Of a stretch of DNA of 50,112 bases, positions 14,344-24,531 are shown one piece after another. The notes under the pieces are model-generated. The model made no database searches, was not told the origin of the DNA, and saw nothing but the letters and a program-made list of their open reading frames with translations. The DNA is from Bacteroidota bacterium (lineage in GTDB: Bacteria > Bacteroidota > Bacteroidia > Bacteroidales > FEN-979), in NCBI GenBank assembly GCA_026391775.1, contig JAPLDK010000028.1, forward strand, positions 1 to 50,112. The letters run 5' to 3'. A program made the position numbers and the translations under genes. Positions within the stretch are counted from its first letter, which is position 1; the number at the start of each line of letters is the position of its first letter.

Positions 14344-16779
14344 ATGAAAAACCCGAACTTTAAGCAAGCATGGCCTTACCTGGTCGCCGTTGTAATTTTT
14401 CTCGTCATCACAATGTCCTTTCTCTCTCCGCTTATTGAAGGGAAGCAGATCCTCCAGAGCGATATCATTCACTGGAAGGGTGCTGCCAAGGAAATTACCG
14501 ATTACAGGGATAAAACCGGTCAGGAACCCTTGTGGACCAATTCGATGTTCGGGGGCATGCCGGCATATCAGATCTCAACGCGTTACACAGGTAATGTGCT
14601 CGGCTTCCTCGATACTATCCTGACCCTCGGGCTGCCTCATCCGGCCAATATGGTATTCCTTTATTTTATAGGTTTTTTCATTCTTCTGCTTGTACTGGGG
14701 CTTAATCCCTGGCTGTCGGTGGCAGGAGCAATTGCTTATGCATTTTCATCATACTTTTTTATCATCATTGAGGCAGGACATAATTCACAGGCGCATGCCA
14801 TAGGTTATATCGCACCGGTACTGGCCGGGATGATACTTGCCCTGCGAAAGAAATACCTCTGGGGATTTATCGTCACCGCTGTTTTCCTCTCCCTGGAAGT
14901 TAAACAAAACCACCTTCAGATCACATACTACCTGGCTCTTACTGCCTTGATACTTGGTTTGATAGAACTTGTCTACGCTTTCAGGAACAAAACTTTTACA
15001 GCTTATCTCAAATCAGTTTCATTGCTGCTGGTCGCACTTGTATTCGCTGTTCTGACAAATCTTTCATTACTCTGGACCACATACGAATACGGCAATTATA
15101 CCATCCGTGGCAAGTCAGACCTTACCACCCAGAAAGCAAACCGCACTTCGGGCCTCGACAAATCATATGCAACCCAGTGGAGTTACGGTATAGGAGAAAC
15201 CATGACCCTGATGATCCCTGATTTTTACGGTGGCTCATCCAATGATTCCCCCGGTATGAACTCCAATATTGCCAAAGTCCTGCATACAAACAATATCCCG
15301 GATGAGAACATCCGGCAATTCACAGGACAGTCAGGATTGATGTACTGGGGAGGCCAGCCCTGGACATCCCCCGTTTATATAGGCGCAATCATTATTTTCC
15401 TTTTCTTCCTCGGACTGATGATCGTGAAGGGCCCTCTGAAATGGTGGCTGCTTGCGGCAACCATACTTTCGATAGCGCTTTCATGGGGGCATAACTTTAT
15501 GGGGCTTACAGATTTGTTCCTGAATTACTTCCCCGGATACAACAAATTCAGGGCGGTCACTATGATCCTTATCATTGCTGAGCTCACCATGCCTTTGCTC
15601 GGGTTTCTGGCCATTAAAGTAATTTTTGACGAAATGTCAACCGCCGGTAAACTGAACAAAGCTTTGTACATTTCATTCGGCATTGCCGGCGGACTGGCAG
15701 TTGTTTTTGCAGTTGTGCCTGATATGTTTCTGAATTTTACCGGGCCCAATGACGCCTCGCTTTCAAAATCCTTCCCCGACTGGCTTATGCAGGCAATCCG
15801 GGATGACCGTAAGGCCGTCTGCAGGGCAGACGCTTTCCGGTCCTTCATTTTTATCACTCTTACAGCCGGCACCCTTTGGTTGGTCATCAACAAAAAACTG
15901 AAAAAGGAATATGCTTATATCGGCCTCATTGTGTTTGTCCTGGGCGATATGTTTACCATCGCAAAAAGATACCTGAACAACGACAGCTTTACTTCCAAAT
16001 CCAGGATCGAAACACCCTTTGAGCCTTCAACTGCCGATCAGCAGATCCTTTTGGATAAAGATCCGGATTACAGGGTACTTAACATGACTGTTGATCCGAT
16101 GAGGGACGCCAGTACTTCCTATTTCCATAAGTCCCTGGGCGGATATCATGGTGCAAAGCTCAGGCGTTACCAGGAGCTTTTCGATACCCATGTGGAAAAG
16201 AACAATATGGCGGTGATAAATATGCTTAATACCCGTTATGTGATTATTCCCGACCAGAACAAACAACCCATCGCCCAGCAAAATCAGCAGGCCCTGGGCA
16301 ATGCATGGTTTGTTGGTGAGTACAAACTGGTCGACAATGCCGACCTGGAGCTTGCCGCCCTGAACGGGTTTGATCCCTCCAAAACAGCGATAGTAGATAC
16401 TAAGTTCCGGGAAGATCTTAAATCGTGGGTTCCGGGAAAAGACACTCTGGACTTCATCAGGCTAACAGATTACCTGCCCAACGACCTGAAATATAAGTAT
16501 AAGAGCAAAAATGCCGGGCTTGTGGTATTTTCCGAAATATATTATCCGAAAGGATGGAATGCTTATGTTGACGGAACACTTACCCCCCATTTCCGCGCAA
16601 ACTATGTTTTAAGGTCTATGGTCTTGCCGGCCGGCGAGCATACTGTGGAATTCAAATTTGAGCCCAGGGCTTTTTATATAGGGGAAAAAGTAAGCCTGAT
16701 ATCTTCCATTGTGCTTATCCTTCTGGTTGTTGCCGGAATTGTTATTGGAGCAAAAGACATGTTTGCCCGAAAGGCATGA
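14344..16779 (+). CDS. YfhO-family polytopic membrane protein
   Basis: An 811-residue protein of the YfhO type (GT-C-like). It starts with a transmembrane helix (about 12-32), then an extracytoplasmic loop (QSDIIHWKGAAKEI, WTNSMFGGMPAYQ), some ten more membrane helices up to about residue 500, a large soluble C-terminal region (about 540-775; SYFHKSLGGYHGAKLRRYQE, YYPKGWNAYVDG) and a last helix. In Firmicutes YfhO is needed to glycosylate lipoteichoic acid; in Bacteroidota the role is unknown but a lipid-linked sugar transferase function is plausible. Its stop overlaps the next glycosyltransferase start (ATGA), so the two are translationally coupled and likely work in the same glycan pathway. 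Confidence 0.8.
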   Translation: MKNPNFKQAWPYLVAVVIFLVITMSFLSPLIEGKQILQSDIIHWKGAAKEITDYRDKTGQEPLWTNSMFGGMPAYQISTRYTGNVLGFLDTILTLGLPHPANMVFLYFIGFFILLLVLGLNPWLSVAGAIAYAFSSYFFIIIEAGHNSQAHAIGYIAPVLAGMILALRKKYLWGFIVTAVFLSLEVKQNHLQITYYLALTALILGLIELVYAFRNKTFTAYLKSVSLLLVALVFAVLTNLSLLWTTYEYGNYTIRGKSDLTTQKANRTSGLDKSYATQWSYGIGETMTLMIPDFYGGSSNDSPGMNSNIAKVLHTNNIPDENIRQFTGQSGLMYWGGQPWTSPVYIGAIIIFLFFLGLMIVKGPLKWWLLAATILSIALSWGHNFMGLTDLFLNYFPGYNKFRAVTMILIIAELTMPLLGFLAIKVIFDEMSTAGKLNKALYISFGIAGGLAVVFAVVPDMFLNFTGPNDASLSKSFPDWLMQAIRDDRKAVCRADAFRSFIFITLTAGTLWLVINKKLKKEYAYIGLIVFVLGDMFTIAKRYLNNDSFTSKSRIETPFEPSTADQQILLDKDPDYRVLNMTVDPMRDASTSYFHKSLGGYHGAKLRRYQELFDTHVEKNNMAVINMLNTRYVIIPDQNKQPIAQQNQQALGNAWFVGEYKLVDNADLELAALNGFDPSKTAIVDTKFREDLKSWVPGKDTLDFIRLTDYLPNDLKYKYKSKNAGLVVFSEIYYPKGWNAYVDGTLTPHFRANYVLRSMVLPAGEHTVEFKFEPRAFYIGEKVSLISSIVLILLVVAGIVIGAKDMFARKA

Positions 16780-18077
16780 AACGCGTCCTGATTATAACCT
16801 ATTACTGGCCTCCAAGCGGAGGAGCCGGTGTTCAGCGCTGGCTGAAATTTGTTAAGTACCTCCGCCGGTTCAACTGGGAGCCTGTGATCTATACTCCCGA
16901 AAATCCTGAATTTCCAGAGACCGACCATTCCCTGGCAAAAGATGTCCCGGAAAACCTCGAAGTGATCAAACAACCCATCTGGGAGCCTTACGATACCTAC
17001 AAGAAACTCCTTGGCCGGAAAAAGGAGGAGAAGATCAACGCGGCTTTCCTTTCCGAAAAAAAGAAAAACTCCATTCTTGAGAATCTCTCGGTATGGATAA
17101 GGGGTAATTTTTTCATTCCTGACGCCCGGAAATTCTGGATCAGGCCATCCATTAAATTTTTGCTGAATTATCTTGAAAAGAACCCGGTGTCGGCTGTTAT
17201 TTCTACCGGTCCTCCTCATAGCATGCACCTGATCGCCATGGAAATATCAAACAGGATGAATCTTTCCTGGCTGGCCGACTTCAGGGATCCCTGGACGAAC
17301 ATTGACTTTTACAAGGACCTTAAGCTGACTGCCCGGGCCGATGCGTTCCATAAGAAACTTGAAAAACAGGTTTTAAGCAGGGCGGATGTGGTGACGGTTA
17401 TAAGCCGGTCCATGGCTGAAGACTGCCGTAACCTTTATGAACGCAGGTATGAGGTGATCACTAACGGGTACGATGCCCAGGATACCGATCACGGTGATCC
17501 GGCAGAAATAGATAAAAAATTCTCAATCGCACATATCGGTACCCTGGTAAGCACGCGTAACCCCGAAACACTTTGGATCGCTTTACAGGAGCTCATTGCC
17601 GAAAATCCGGCATTTGCAGGGGACCTTGAGATCAAACTGGTAGGCAAGGTGGATTACAAGGTAATGGAAGCTATTGAACAGCGCGGCCTCACTTCTTTTG
17701 TCAGGAAGATCGATTATATGCCCCATGACAAGGTTGTGAAATGCCAGCAGCAGTCAAGGGTGCTCCTGCTGATCATCAACAACACCCCGAATGCGAAAAT
17801 GATACTTACCGGAAAATTCTTTGAATACCTGGCTGCCAGGCGCCCAATTCTCTGCCTTGGCCCGGCCGACGGGGACGCCGCAGCGATCCTGTTCGAAACA
17901 AATGCCGGGTTGCTCGCCGGATTCGGGGATGCCGGCACTATGAAAAACAACATCCGCTATCTTTATAATAAATATCTTGACGGACTGCTTATTTCCGAAA
18001 GTCACAACATTGAACAGTATTCAAGGCTGGAACTTACAGGAAAGATAGCCGCCCTGCTTGACCGGCTTGCCGGCTGA
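16776..18077 (+). CDS. Glycosyltransferase (GT4-like, GT-B fold)
   Basis: A 433-residue protein beginning with VLIITYYWPPSGGAGVQRWLKF, the typical acceptor-domain start of GT4-type enzymes, followed by ISTGPPHSMHLIA and ADFRDPWTN, then DVVTVISRSMAED and VITNGYD before the donor domain. The second half has IAHIGTLVSTRNPE and KFFEYLAARRPILCLG, the sugar-nucleotide-binding region. The sugar and acceptor cannot be inferred; envelope polysaccharide or glycolipid is likely. It overlaps yfhO by four bases. Its TGA and the TGA of the convergent MATE gene together form the palindrome TGATCA, with no spacer. Confidence 0.85.
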   Translation: MKRVLIITYYWPPSGGAGVQRWLKFVKYLRRFNWEPVIYTPENPEFPETDHSLAKDVPENLEVIKQPIWEPYDTYKKLLGRKKEEKINAAFLSEKKKNSILENLSVWIRGNFFIPDARKFWIRPSIKFLLNYLEKNPVSAVISTGPPHSMHLIAMEISNRMNLSWLADFRDPWTNIDFYKDLKLTARADAFHKKLEKQVLSRADVVTVISRSMAEDCRNLYERRYEVITNGYDAQDTDHGDPAEIDKKFSIAHIGTLVSTRNPETLWIALQELIAENPAFAGDLEIKLVGKVDYKVMEAIEQRGLTSFVRKIDYMPHDKVVKCQQQSRVLLLIINNTPNAKMILTGKFFEYLAARRPILCLGPADGDAAAILFETNAGLLAGFGDAGTMKNNIRYLYNKYLDGLLISESHNIEQYSRLELTGKIAALLDRLAG

Positions 18078-19442
18078 TCAGGAGATCCTTTTACCGTCGG
18101 CCGAAAATTTTACCACTGCTTTCTTTTTCCACCTGCCTGTGAGAAAATAAATGAATGACAGGGTTGCGCCAAAAAACCAGCCGATGGGGATCGACCAATA
18201 GACGCCATAGATCCCGATGGATGGGTAGGCCGATAAAAAATAGGCGACGGGTATCCTGATCAGCCATAAGGAAAACAATGAAATGAACATCGGTATCAAT
18301 GTATCCCCCGCACCTCTCAGGACGCCGTTCAGGACGAACATGGTTGAGAAAAGTATGTAAAAAGAGCCTATTACAGCGAGATAACCCCTGCCTAATTCAA
18401 TGACGACAGGGTCATTTGTAAACAAACGCATAAGGTATTTTCCAAAAAGCACCGTGACAAACGAGACTGCAAGCGAGACAATGGCCGTCATGGCCAGGGT
18501 TGACCTAAGGCCGGCGATTACCCTTCCCGGTTTGTTGGCGCCCAGGTTTTGTCCGACAAAGGTGCTGAGAGCCATGGAAAAGCTCATGGCGGGCATGGCG
18601 GCGAAATTATCAATCCTGCCGGCCGCGCTATAAGCGGCATTGGCATCAATCCCGAAACGGTTGACTATACCGTAAAGAGCTACCATTCCGGCAGCAACGA
18701 AGGTTTGCTGAAGGCCCGTGGGCAATCCTATTTTGATCCCCTTTTTAAAAATTTCCGGATCGAATTTCAGTTCGGCAAAGGAAAAATTGATGACCTTGTG
18801 GTAACGGTTCAGGTAGATGATCTGGGCAATGAATGCGGCGCCTTCCGAAATGACGGTTGCAACGGCCACGCTCCAGACGCCCCAGCCAAGGATGGGGACA
18901 AAAATTATATCGAGGATGATGTTGAGCACCACGGAACCTATGAGAAAATACAGGGGCGTTTTAGAATCTCCGAGACCGCGAAGTATGGCGCTCGTGCCGT
19001 TATAGCCAAACAGGAATACCAGCCCGGCAAGGAAAATGTTCAGGAAGAGCTTTGCCTGGGGGATGATCGAAGGATCCATGCCGATCAGGCGGAAGATCCA
19101 GCCAGAGAGCATAATGCCGACCACACTCATGACGATTGATGTAATAAATATAAAGATGTACAGGGTATTGATGGCTTTTTTCACCCTCACCATATCCTTT
19201 GCTCCGAAATACTGGGAGACTATGATGGTGAACCCCATTGTGATGCCGATGAACAGTGATATCAGGAGAAACGTGATGGGCATGGAGGTGCCCACGGCTG
19301 CAAGAGCACCCTTCCCGATATATTTACCCACGATGATACTATCGACAAGGTTATAAAATTGCTGGAATACATTGCCGAGCAGCATGGGAATGGCAAACTT
19401 CAATATCAGTTTACCTTCATTGCCTGTGCTTAAGTCTTTCAA
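18078..19442 (-). CDS. MATE-family multidrug/cation exporter
   Basis: A 454-residue, 12-helix inner-membrane antiporter. The start LKDLSTGNEGKLILKFAIPMLLGNVFQQFYNLVDSIIVGKYIG is the conserved MATE N-terminus; the two internally similar halves are visible (second half near GLPTGLQQTFVAAGMVALYG). MATE proteins export drugs or metabolites in exchange for Na+ or H+. The start codon is TTG at 19442: the protein family start coincides with it and no in-frame ATG lies upstream. The gene is divergent from rnpB; a weak TACCTTCG element on the minus strand lies about 20 bases before the start. Substrate unknown. Confidence 0.92.
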   Translation of the reverse strand: MKDLSTGNEGKLILKFAIPMLLGNVFQQFYNLVDSIIVGKYIGKGALAAVGTSMPITFLLISLFIGITMGFTIIVSQYFGAKDMVRVKKAINTLYIFIFITSIVMSVVGIMLSGWIFRLIGMDPSIIPQAKLFLNIFLAGLVFLFGYNGTSAILRGLGDSKTPLYFLIGSVVLNIILDIIFVPILGWGVWSVAVATVISEGAAFIAQIIYLNRYHKVINFSFAELKFDPEIFKKGIKIGLPTGLQQTFVAAGMVALYGIVNRFGIDANAAYSAAGRIDNFAAMPAMSFSMALSTFVGQNLGANKPGRVIAGLRSTLAMTAIVSLAVSFVTVLFGKYLMRLFTNDPVVIELGRGYLAVIGSFYILFSTMFVLNGVLRGAGDTLIPMFISLFSLWLIRIPVAYFLSAYPSIGIYGVYWSIPIGWFFGATLSFIYFLTGRWKKKAVVKFSADGKRIS

Positions 19443-19491
19443 TGGGTGGGTTTGCGGGCAGCGAAGGTAGACAGAATATCCCGATTATTTG

Positions 19492-19499
19492 TATCTTTG
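19492..19499 (+). promoter_or_regulatory. -7 promoter element for rnpB
   Basis: TATCTTTG, an exact TAnnTTTG, ends about five bases before the first paired base of RNase P helix P1, where transcription would begin. Confidence 0.6.
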
Positions 19500-19502
19500 C
19501 GC

Positions 19503-19849
19503 TGCAACAGTTCGTTCTGTCGCTGCGGCAACGCAGAGGAAAGTCGGGACAACACAGAGCACCATGCTTCCTAACAGGAAGGAGCCGGTTCAATGCCGGC
19601 GACGGAAAGTGCCACAGAAAAAAACCGCCGAAAGGTAAGGGTGAAAATGTGAGGTAAGAGCTCACGTCCGGAGCAAGCGATTGCTGCGGAGGGTAAACCC
19701 CATGGGTTGAAAGGCCATGTATACCGGTTGCCAAGGATTGCTCGTCCGATGCCGGGGGGTAGGCCGCTGAAGCCGGGAGGTGACTTCCGGATCAGATAAA
19801 TGACAGAAGCCGGTTTACCGGAACAGAATCCCGCTTACAGAACTGCTGC
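19503..19849 (+). ncRNA. rnpB: RNase P RNA (bacterial class A)
   Basis: This 440-base region without a protein gene holds the catalytic RNA of RNase P, which matures tRNA 5' ends. Landmarks: the universal GAGGAAAGTC core (CR I, 19536-19545) followed by ACACAGAGCA, the GGTAAGGGTGAAA...GTAAGAGCTCAC region, GCGGAGGGTAAACCCC (the J11/12-CR III area), and the 3' core AGATAAATGACAGAAGCCGG. The ends pair as helix P1: CAACAGTTC (19505-19513) with GAACTGCTG (19840-19848), one mismatch. A T-run follows. Ends are therefore good to a few bases. Confidence 0.93.
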
Positions 19850-19881
19850 TTTTTATTCATTGTTGATATCATATTCAGGGT

Positions 19882-20940
19882 ATGAAAATTGTTTCCGTCG
19901 TAGGCGCAAGGCCCCAGTTCATAAAAGCTGCGGCAGTTTCAAGAGTATTGCGTGCCAAACCGGGCCTGCAGGAGATCCTGGTCCATACAGGCCAGCATTA
20001 TGACGAGAACATGTCGGATATTTTCTTTCGCCAGCTCGATATTCCCCAACCGGATTACAACCTCGAAGTGGGTTCGGGGAGCCATGCATACCAGACCGGG
20101 ATGATGCTGAAAGGCATTGAAGATGTTCTTTTGAAGGAAAAACCCGATCATACCCTGGTGTACGGTGATACCAATTCCACTGTTGCTGGTGCCCTGGCTG
20201 CCACCAAACTCCATATTCCCGTTGCCCATGTGGAAGCCGGACTAAGGAGCTTTAACAGGCTGATGCCGGAGGAGATCAACCGTATAGTTACCGACAGGAT
20301 CTCCGATATCCTCTTTGCCCCTACCCTCACTGCCATCAACAATCTTAAGAATGAAGGGCTTGAAAAGAATACTGTCTTCAGCGGGGATGTGATGTACGAT
20401 TCCGTCCTGTTTTACAGGGAAATGGTGGTTTCAGGGGGAAAAAAATACATGACTGCCGGGCTGCCTGCTTCCTACTTTCTTGCAACCATTCACAGGGCAG
20501 AGAATACCGACAATCCTGAAAACCTCAGGAATATTTTCCTGGCATTCTCGCAGATTGGACAAGCCGTAGTACTACCGGTCCACCCCCGTACCGCCCGCCT
20601 TCTGAAAACCGAAGTCAGCATTCCCGCCAATGTGATCATCATTGACCCTGTTGGCTACCTGGAGATGCTTTGGCTTACCATGAACGCCGAAAAAGTGCTC
20701 ACCGATTCCGGAGGGCTTCAGAAAGAAGCCTATTTCCTTGGCCGGCAGTGCATTACAGTGAGAACCGAGACCGAATGGGTGGAAACCCTGCACGACAACT
20801 GGAATATCGTTACCGGGCAGGATCCCGATAAGATACTCGAGGCCGTCAGGTCGGCGAAACCCCAGGCCTCCCAACGACAGGATTTCGGGACGGGATCATC
20901 CGCAGGAATCATTGCAGAAACACTGCTCAGGCTGCGATAA
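19882..20940 (+). CDS. wecB: UDP-N-acetylglucosamine 2-epimerase (non-hydrolysing)
   Basis: A 352-residue GT-B-fold enzyme that converts UDP-GlcNAc to UDP-ManNAc for surface polysaccharide synthesis. Visible: MKIVSVVGARPQFIKAA, HTGQHYDENMSDIFF, VYGDTNSTVAGALAA, the strongly conserved HVEAGLRSFNR and MPEEINR, TIHRAENTDN, and LTDSGGLQKEAYFLG with catalytic acid residues. The start ATG is 33 bases after the 3' end of rnpB, with no TAnnTTTG between, so it may be reached by read-through from rnpB. No other polysaccharide-operon gene is adjacent; yfhO and the glycosyltransferase lie 2 kb upstream beyond the MATE gene. Confidence 0.94.
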   Translation: MKIVSVVGARPQFIKAAAVSRVLRAKPGLQEILVHTGQHYDENMSDIFFRQLDIPQPDYNLEVGSGSHAYQTGMMLKGIEDVLLKEKPDHTLVYGDTNSTVAGALAATKLHIPVAHVEAGLRSFNRLMPEEINRIVTDRISDILFAPTLTAINNLKNEGLEKNTVFSGDVMYDSVLFYREMVVSGGKKYMTAGLPASYFLATIHRAENTDNPENLRNIFLAFSQIGQAVVLPVHPRTARLLKTEVSIPANVIIIDPVGYLEMLWLTMNAEKVLTDSGGLQKEAYFLGRQCITVRTETEWVETLHDNWNIVTGQDPDKILEAVRSAKPQASQRQDFGTGSSAGIIAETLLRLR

Positions 20941-21017
20941 CTGGATAACCGGATAGCTGGATTACTAGATCTCTGGTTATCTAAGATCGGCAGCACGAAG
21001 CGCTGCATTATCCAGCA
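20941..21017. repeat. Inverted-repeat-rich spacer after wecB
   Basis: Directly after the wecB stop, CTGGATAA (20941-20948) has an exact inverted partner TTATCCAG (21008-21015), and nested inside it GATAACC (20944-20950) pairs with GGTTATC (20975-20981). The first part also contains imperfect direct repeats of GGATA. It could fold into a branched 3' structure that ends or protects the wecB transcript, but there is no T-run, so it is not a classical terminator. Confidence 0.5.
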
Positions 21018-21097
21018 TCCATTTTTCCACCGAAAATTGTTAATAAAATACCTTATTTTATTGATGTTTTCGTACGATTTTAATCGTTAATATTTCG

Positions 21098-21105
21098 TAT
21101 CTTTG
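21098..21105 (+). promoter_or_regulatory. -7 promoter element for gyrB
   Basis: TATCTTTG matches TAnnTTTG exactly, 32 bases before the gyrB ATG. Confidence 0.55.
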
Positions 21106-21116
21106 TTGATTATTAA

Positions 21117-23099
<1,983 letters not shown>

Positions 23100-23165
23100 T
23101 ATACCGATTATTTTTTGGCACTTATAAATCTATAGGTAGTTTTACCTGAATCTAATCTCACTTCT

Positions 23166-24521
23166 ATGGCTTCCCGGAAGTATTTACTCATTTTCGCCGG
23201 CATTCTTATTGTCGCAATCGTTGTTTACCTCATCATTCCCAAGGGAAATAAGGAACAGCAGATCATCACCAAAGTCAAAAAAGGGAACTTCCCTATTGAG
23301 GTTTCCGTTACAGGAGAGCTTATCGCCAAAAGCTCTGAGAAGATTTTTGGCCCTTCATGTTTAAGACAAATTGGTATCTGGCAGGTGAAGATGCAGGATA
23401 TCATCCCCGATGGCACGGTTGTGGATTCCGGTCAGTATGTAGCCGCTCTCGACCGTACCGAGATTGCAGGTAAAATCAAGGATGAGGAAACAAATACCGA
23501 GAAACTGCAATCCCAGCTCACAAAAACCCGTCTCGACACCTCTCTGGAACTCAGAAACGCCAGGGATGAACTGATCAACCTGCATTTTGGGCTGGAAGAA
23601 AAGAGGATCACCCTTGAACAGTCAAAATACGAACCCCCTGCAACCATCCGTCAGGTCGAGATCGAACTTGATAAAGCCACCAGGGCACTTGACCAGGCTG
23701 AGAAGAATTATAAGCTGAGGTATGAGAAGGCCGTTGCCAATATGCAGGAAGTCAATGCCTCCTACAGCCAGGCAAAAAGAAAACTGGACGATATGCAGGA
23801 AGGCCTGAAACAGTTCACTGTAAAAGCCCCCAAAGCAGGCATGGTTATTTACAAGAGGAACTGGGACGGCAGCAAACTTGGTGTTGGAGGCATGATCAAT
23901 GCATGGGATAACGTGGTTGCCGAATTGCCAAACCTAAAGGAGATGATCTCGAAAACTTACGTGAACGAAATCGATATCAGTAAAGTGAAAGTGGGGCAGC
24001 AGGTTAAAATCGGTATTGACGCCTTCCCCGAAAAGAAATTTACGGGTAAGGTGATAGAAGTTGCCAATATAGGCGAACAACTCCAGAACAGTAACGCAAA
24101 GGTATACGAGGTGAGGATCATCATCAATGAATTTGATTCCATCCTCAGGCCCGCCATGACAACCAAAAACACAATTGAAACGAGCGTTATCGACAAAGTA
24201 CTCTTTACCCCTATTGAGTCCATTTTCAATACCGACAGTGTCACCTTTGTCTATAAGAAAGACGGAGGTTCCGTTGTACGCCAGCAGGTTATTGTCGGCG
24301 AAAGCAATGAAAATGAAATCGTGATCAGGGAAGGTCTTAAAGAAAAAGAAGAGGTCATGCTTGTACCACCCGAAAAAGCTGACAAGTTAGAGCTGGTCCT
24401 TCTGGATAAAAAGATACTTGATAAGTATAAGCCAAAACAGAATAAACCGGCCCAGCCAAAAAACGATACCGCAAAAAAGATCCTACCCCGGGGAGCACCT
24501 GCTATCATGATAAAGAACTAA
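23166..24521 (+). CDS. Periplasmic adaptor (membrane-fusion) subunit, MacA/HlyD-like
   Basis: A 451-residue adaptor with an N-terminal membrane anchor (about 5-25), a lipoyl half-motif, a long alpha-helical hairpin with strong coiled-coil character (about 95-215, rich in E, K, Q) and a beta-barrel domain (VKVGQQVKIGIDAFPEKKFTGKVIEVAN). It would link an inner-membrane transporter to an outer-membrane TolC channel. The last ~35 residues are Lys/Pro-rich. It is first in a three-gene set with a MacB-like permease and TolC; spacings of 10 and 15 bases mean one operon. The cargo is unknown. Confidence 0.88.
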   Translation: MASRKYLLIFAGILIVAIVVYLIIPKGNKEQQIITKVKKGNFPIEVSVTGELIAKSSEKIFGPSCLRQIGIWQVKMQDIIPDGTVVDSGQYVAALDRTEIAGKIKDEETNTEKLQSQLTKTRLDTSLELRNARDELINLHFGLEEKRITLEQSKYEPPATIRQVEIELDKATRALDQAEKNYKLRYEKAVANMQEVNASYSQAKRKLDDMQEGLKQFTVKAPKAGMVIYKRNWDGSKLGVGGMINAWDNVVAELPNLKEMISKTYVNEIDISKVKVGQQVKIGIDAFPEKKFTGKVIEVANIGEQLQNSNAKVYEVRIIINEFDSILRPAMTTKNTIETSVIDKVLFTPIESIFNTDSVTFVYKKDGGSVVRQQVIVGESNENEIVIREGLKEKEEVMLVPPEKADKLELVLLDKKILDKYKPKQNKPAQPKNDTAKKILPRGAPAIMIKN

Positions 24522-24531
24522 TAAGAAAGCC

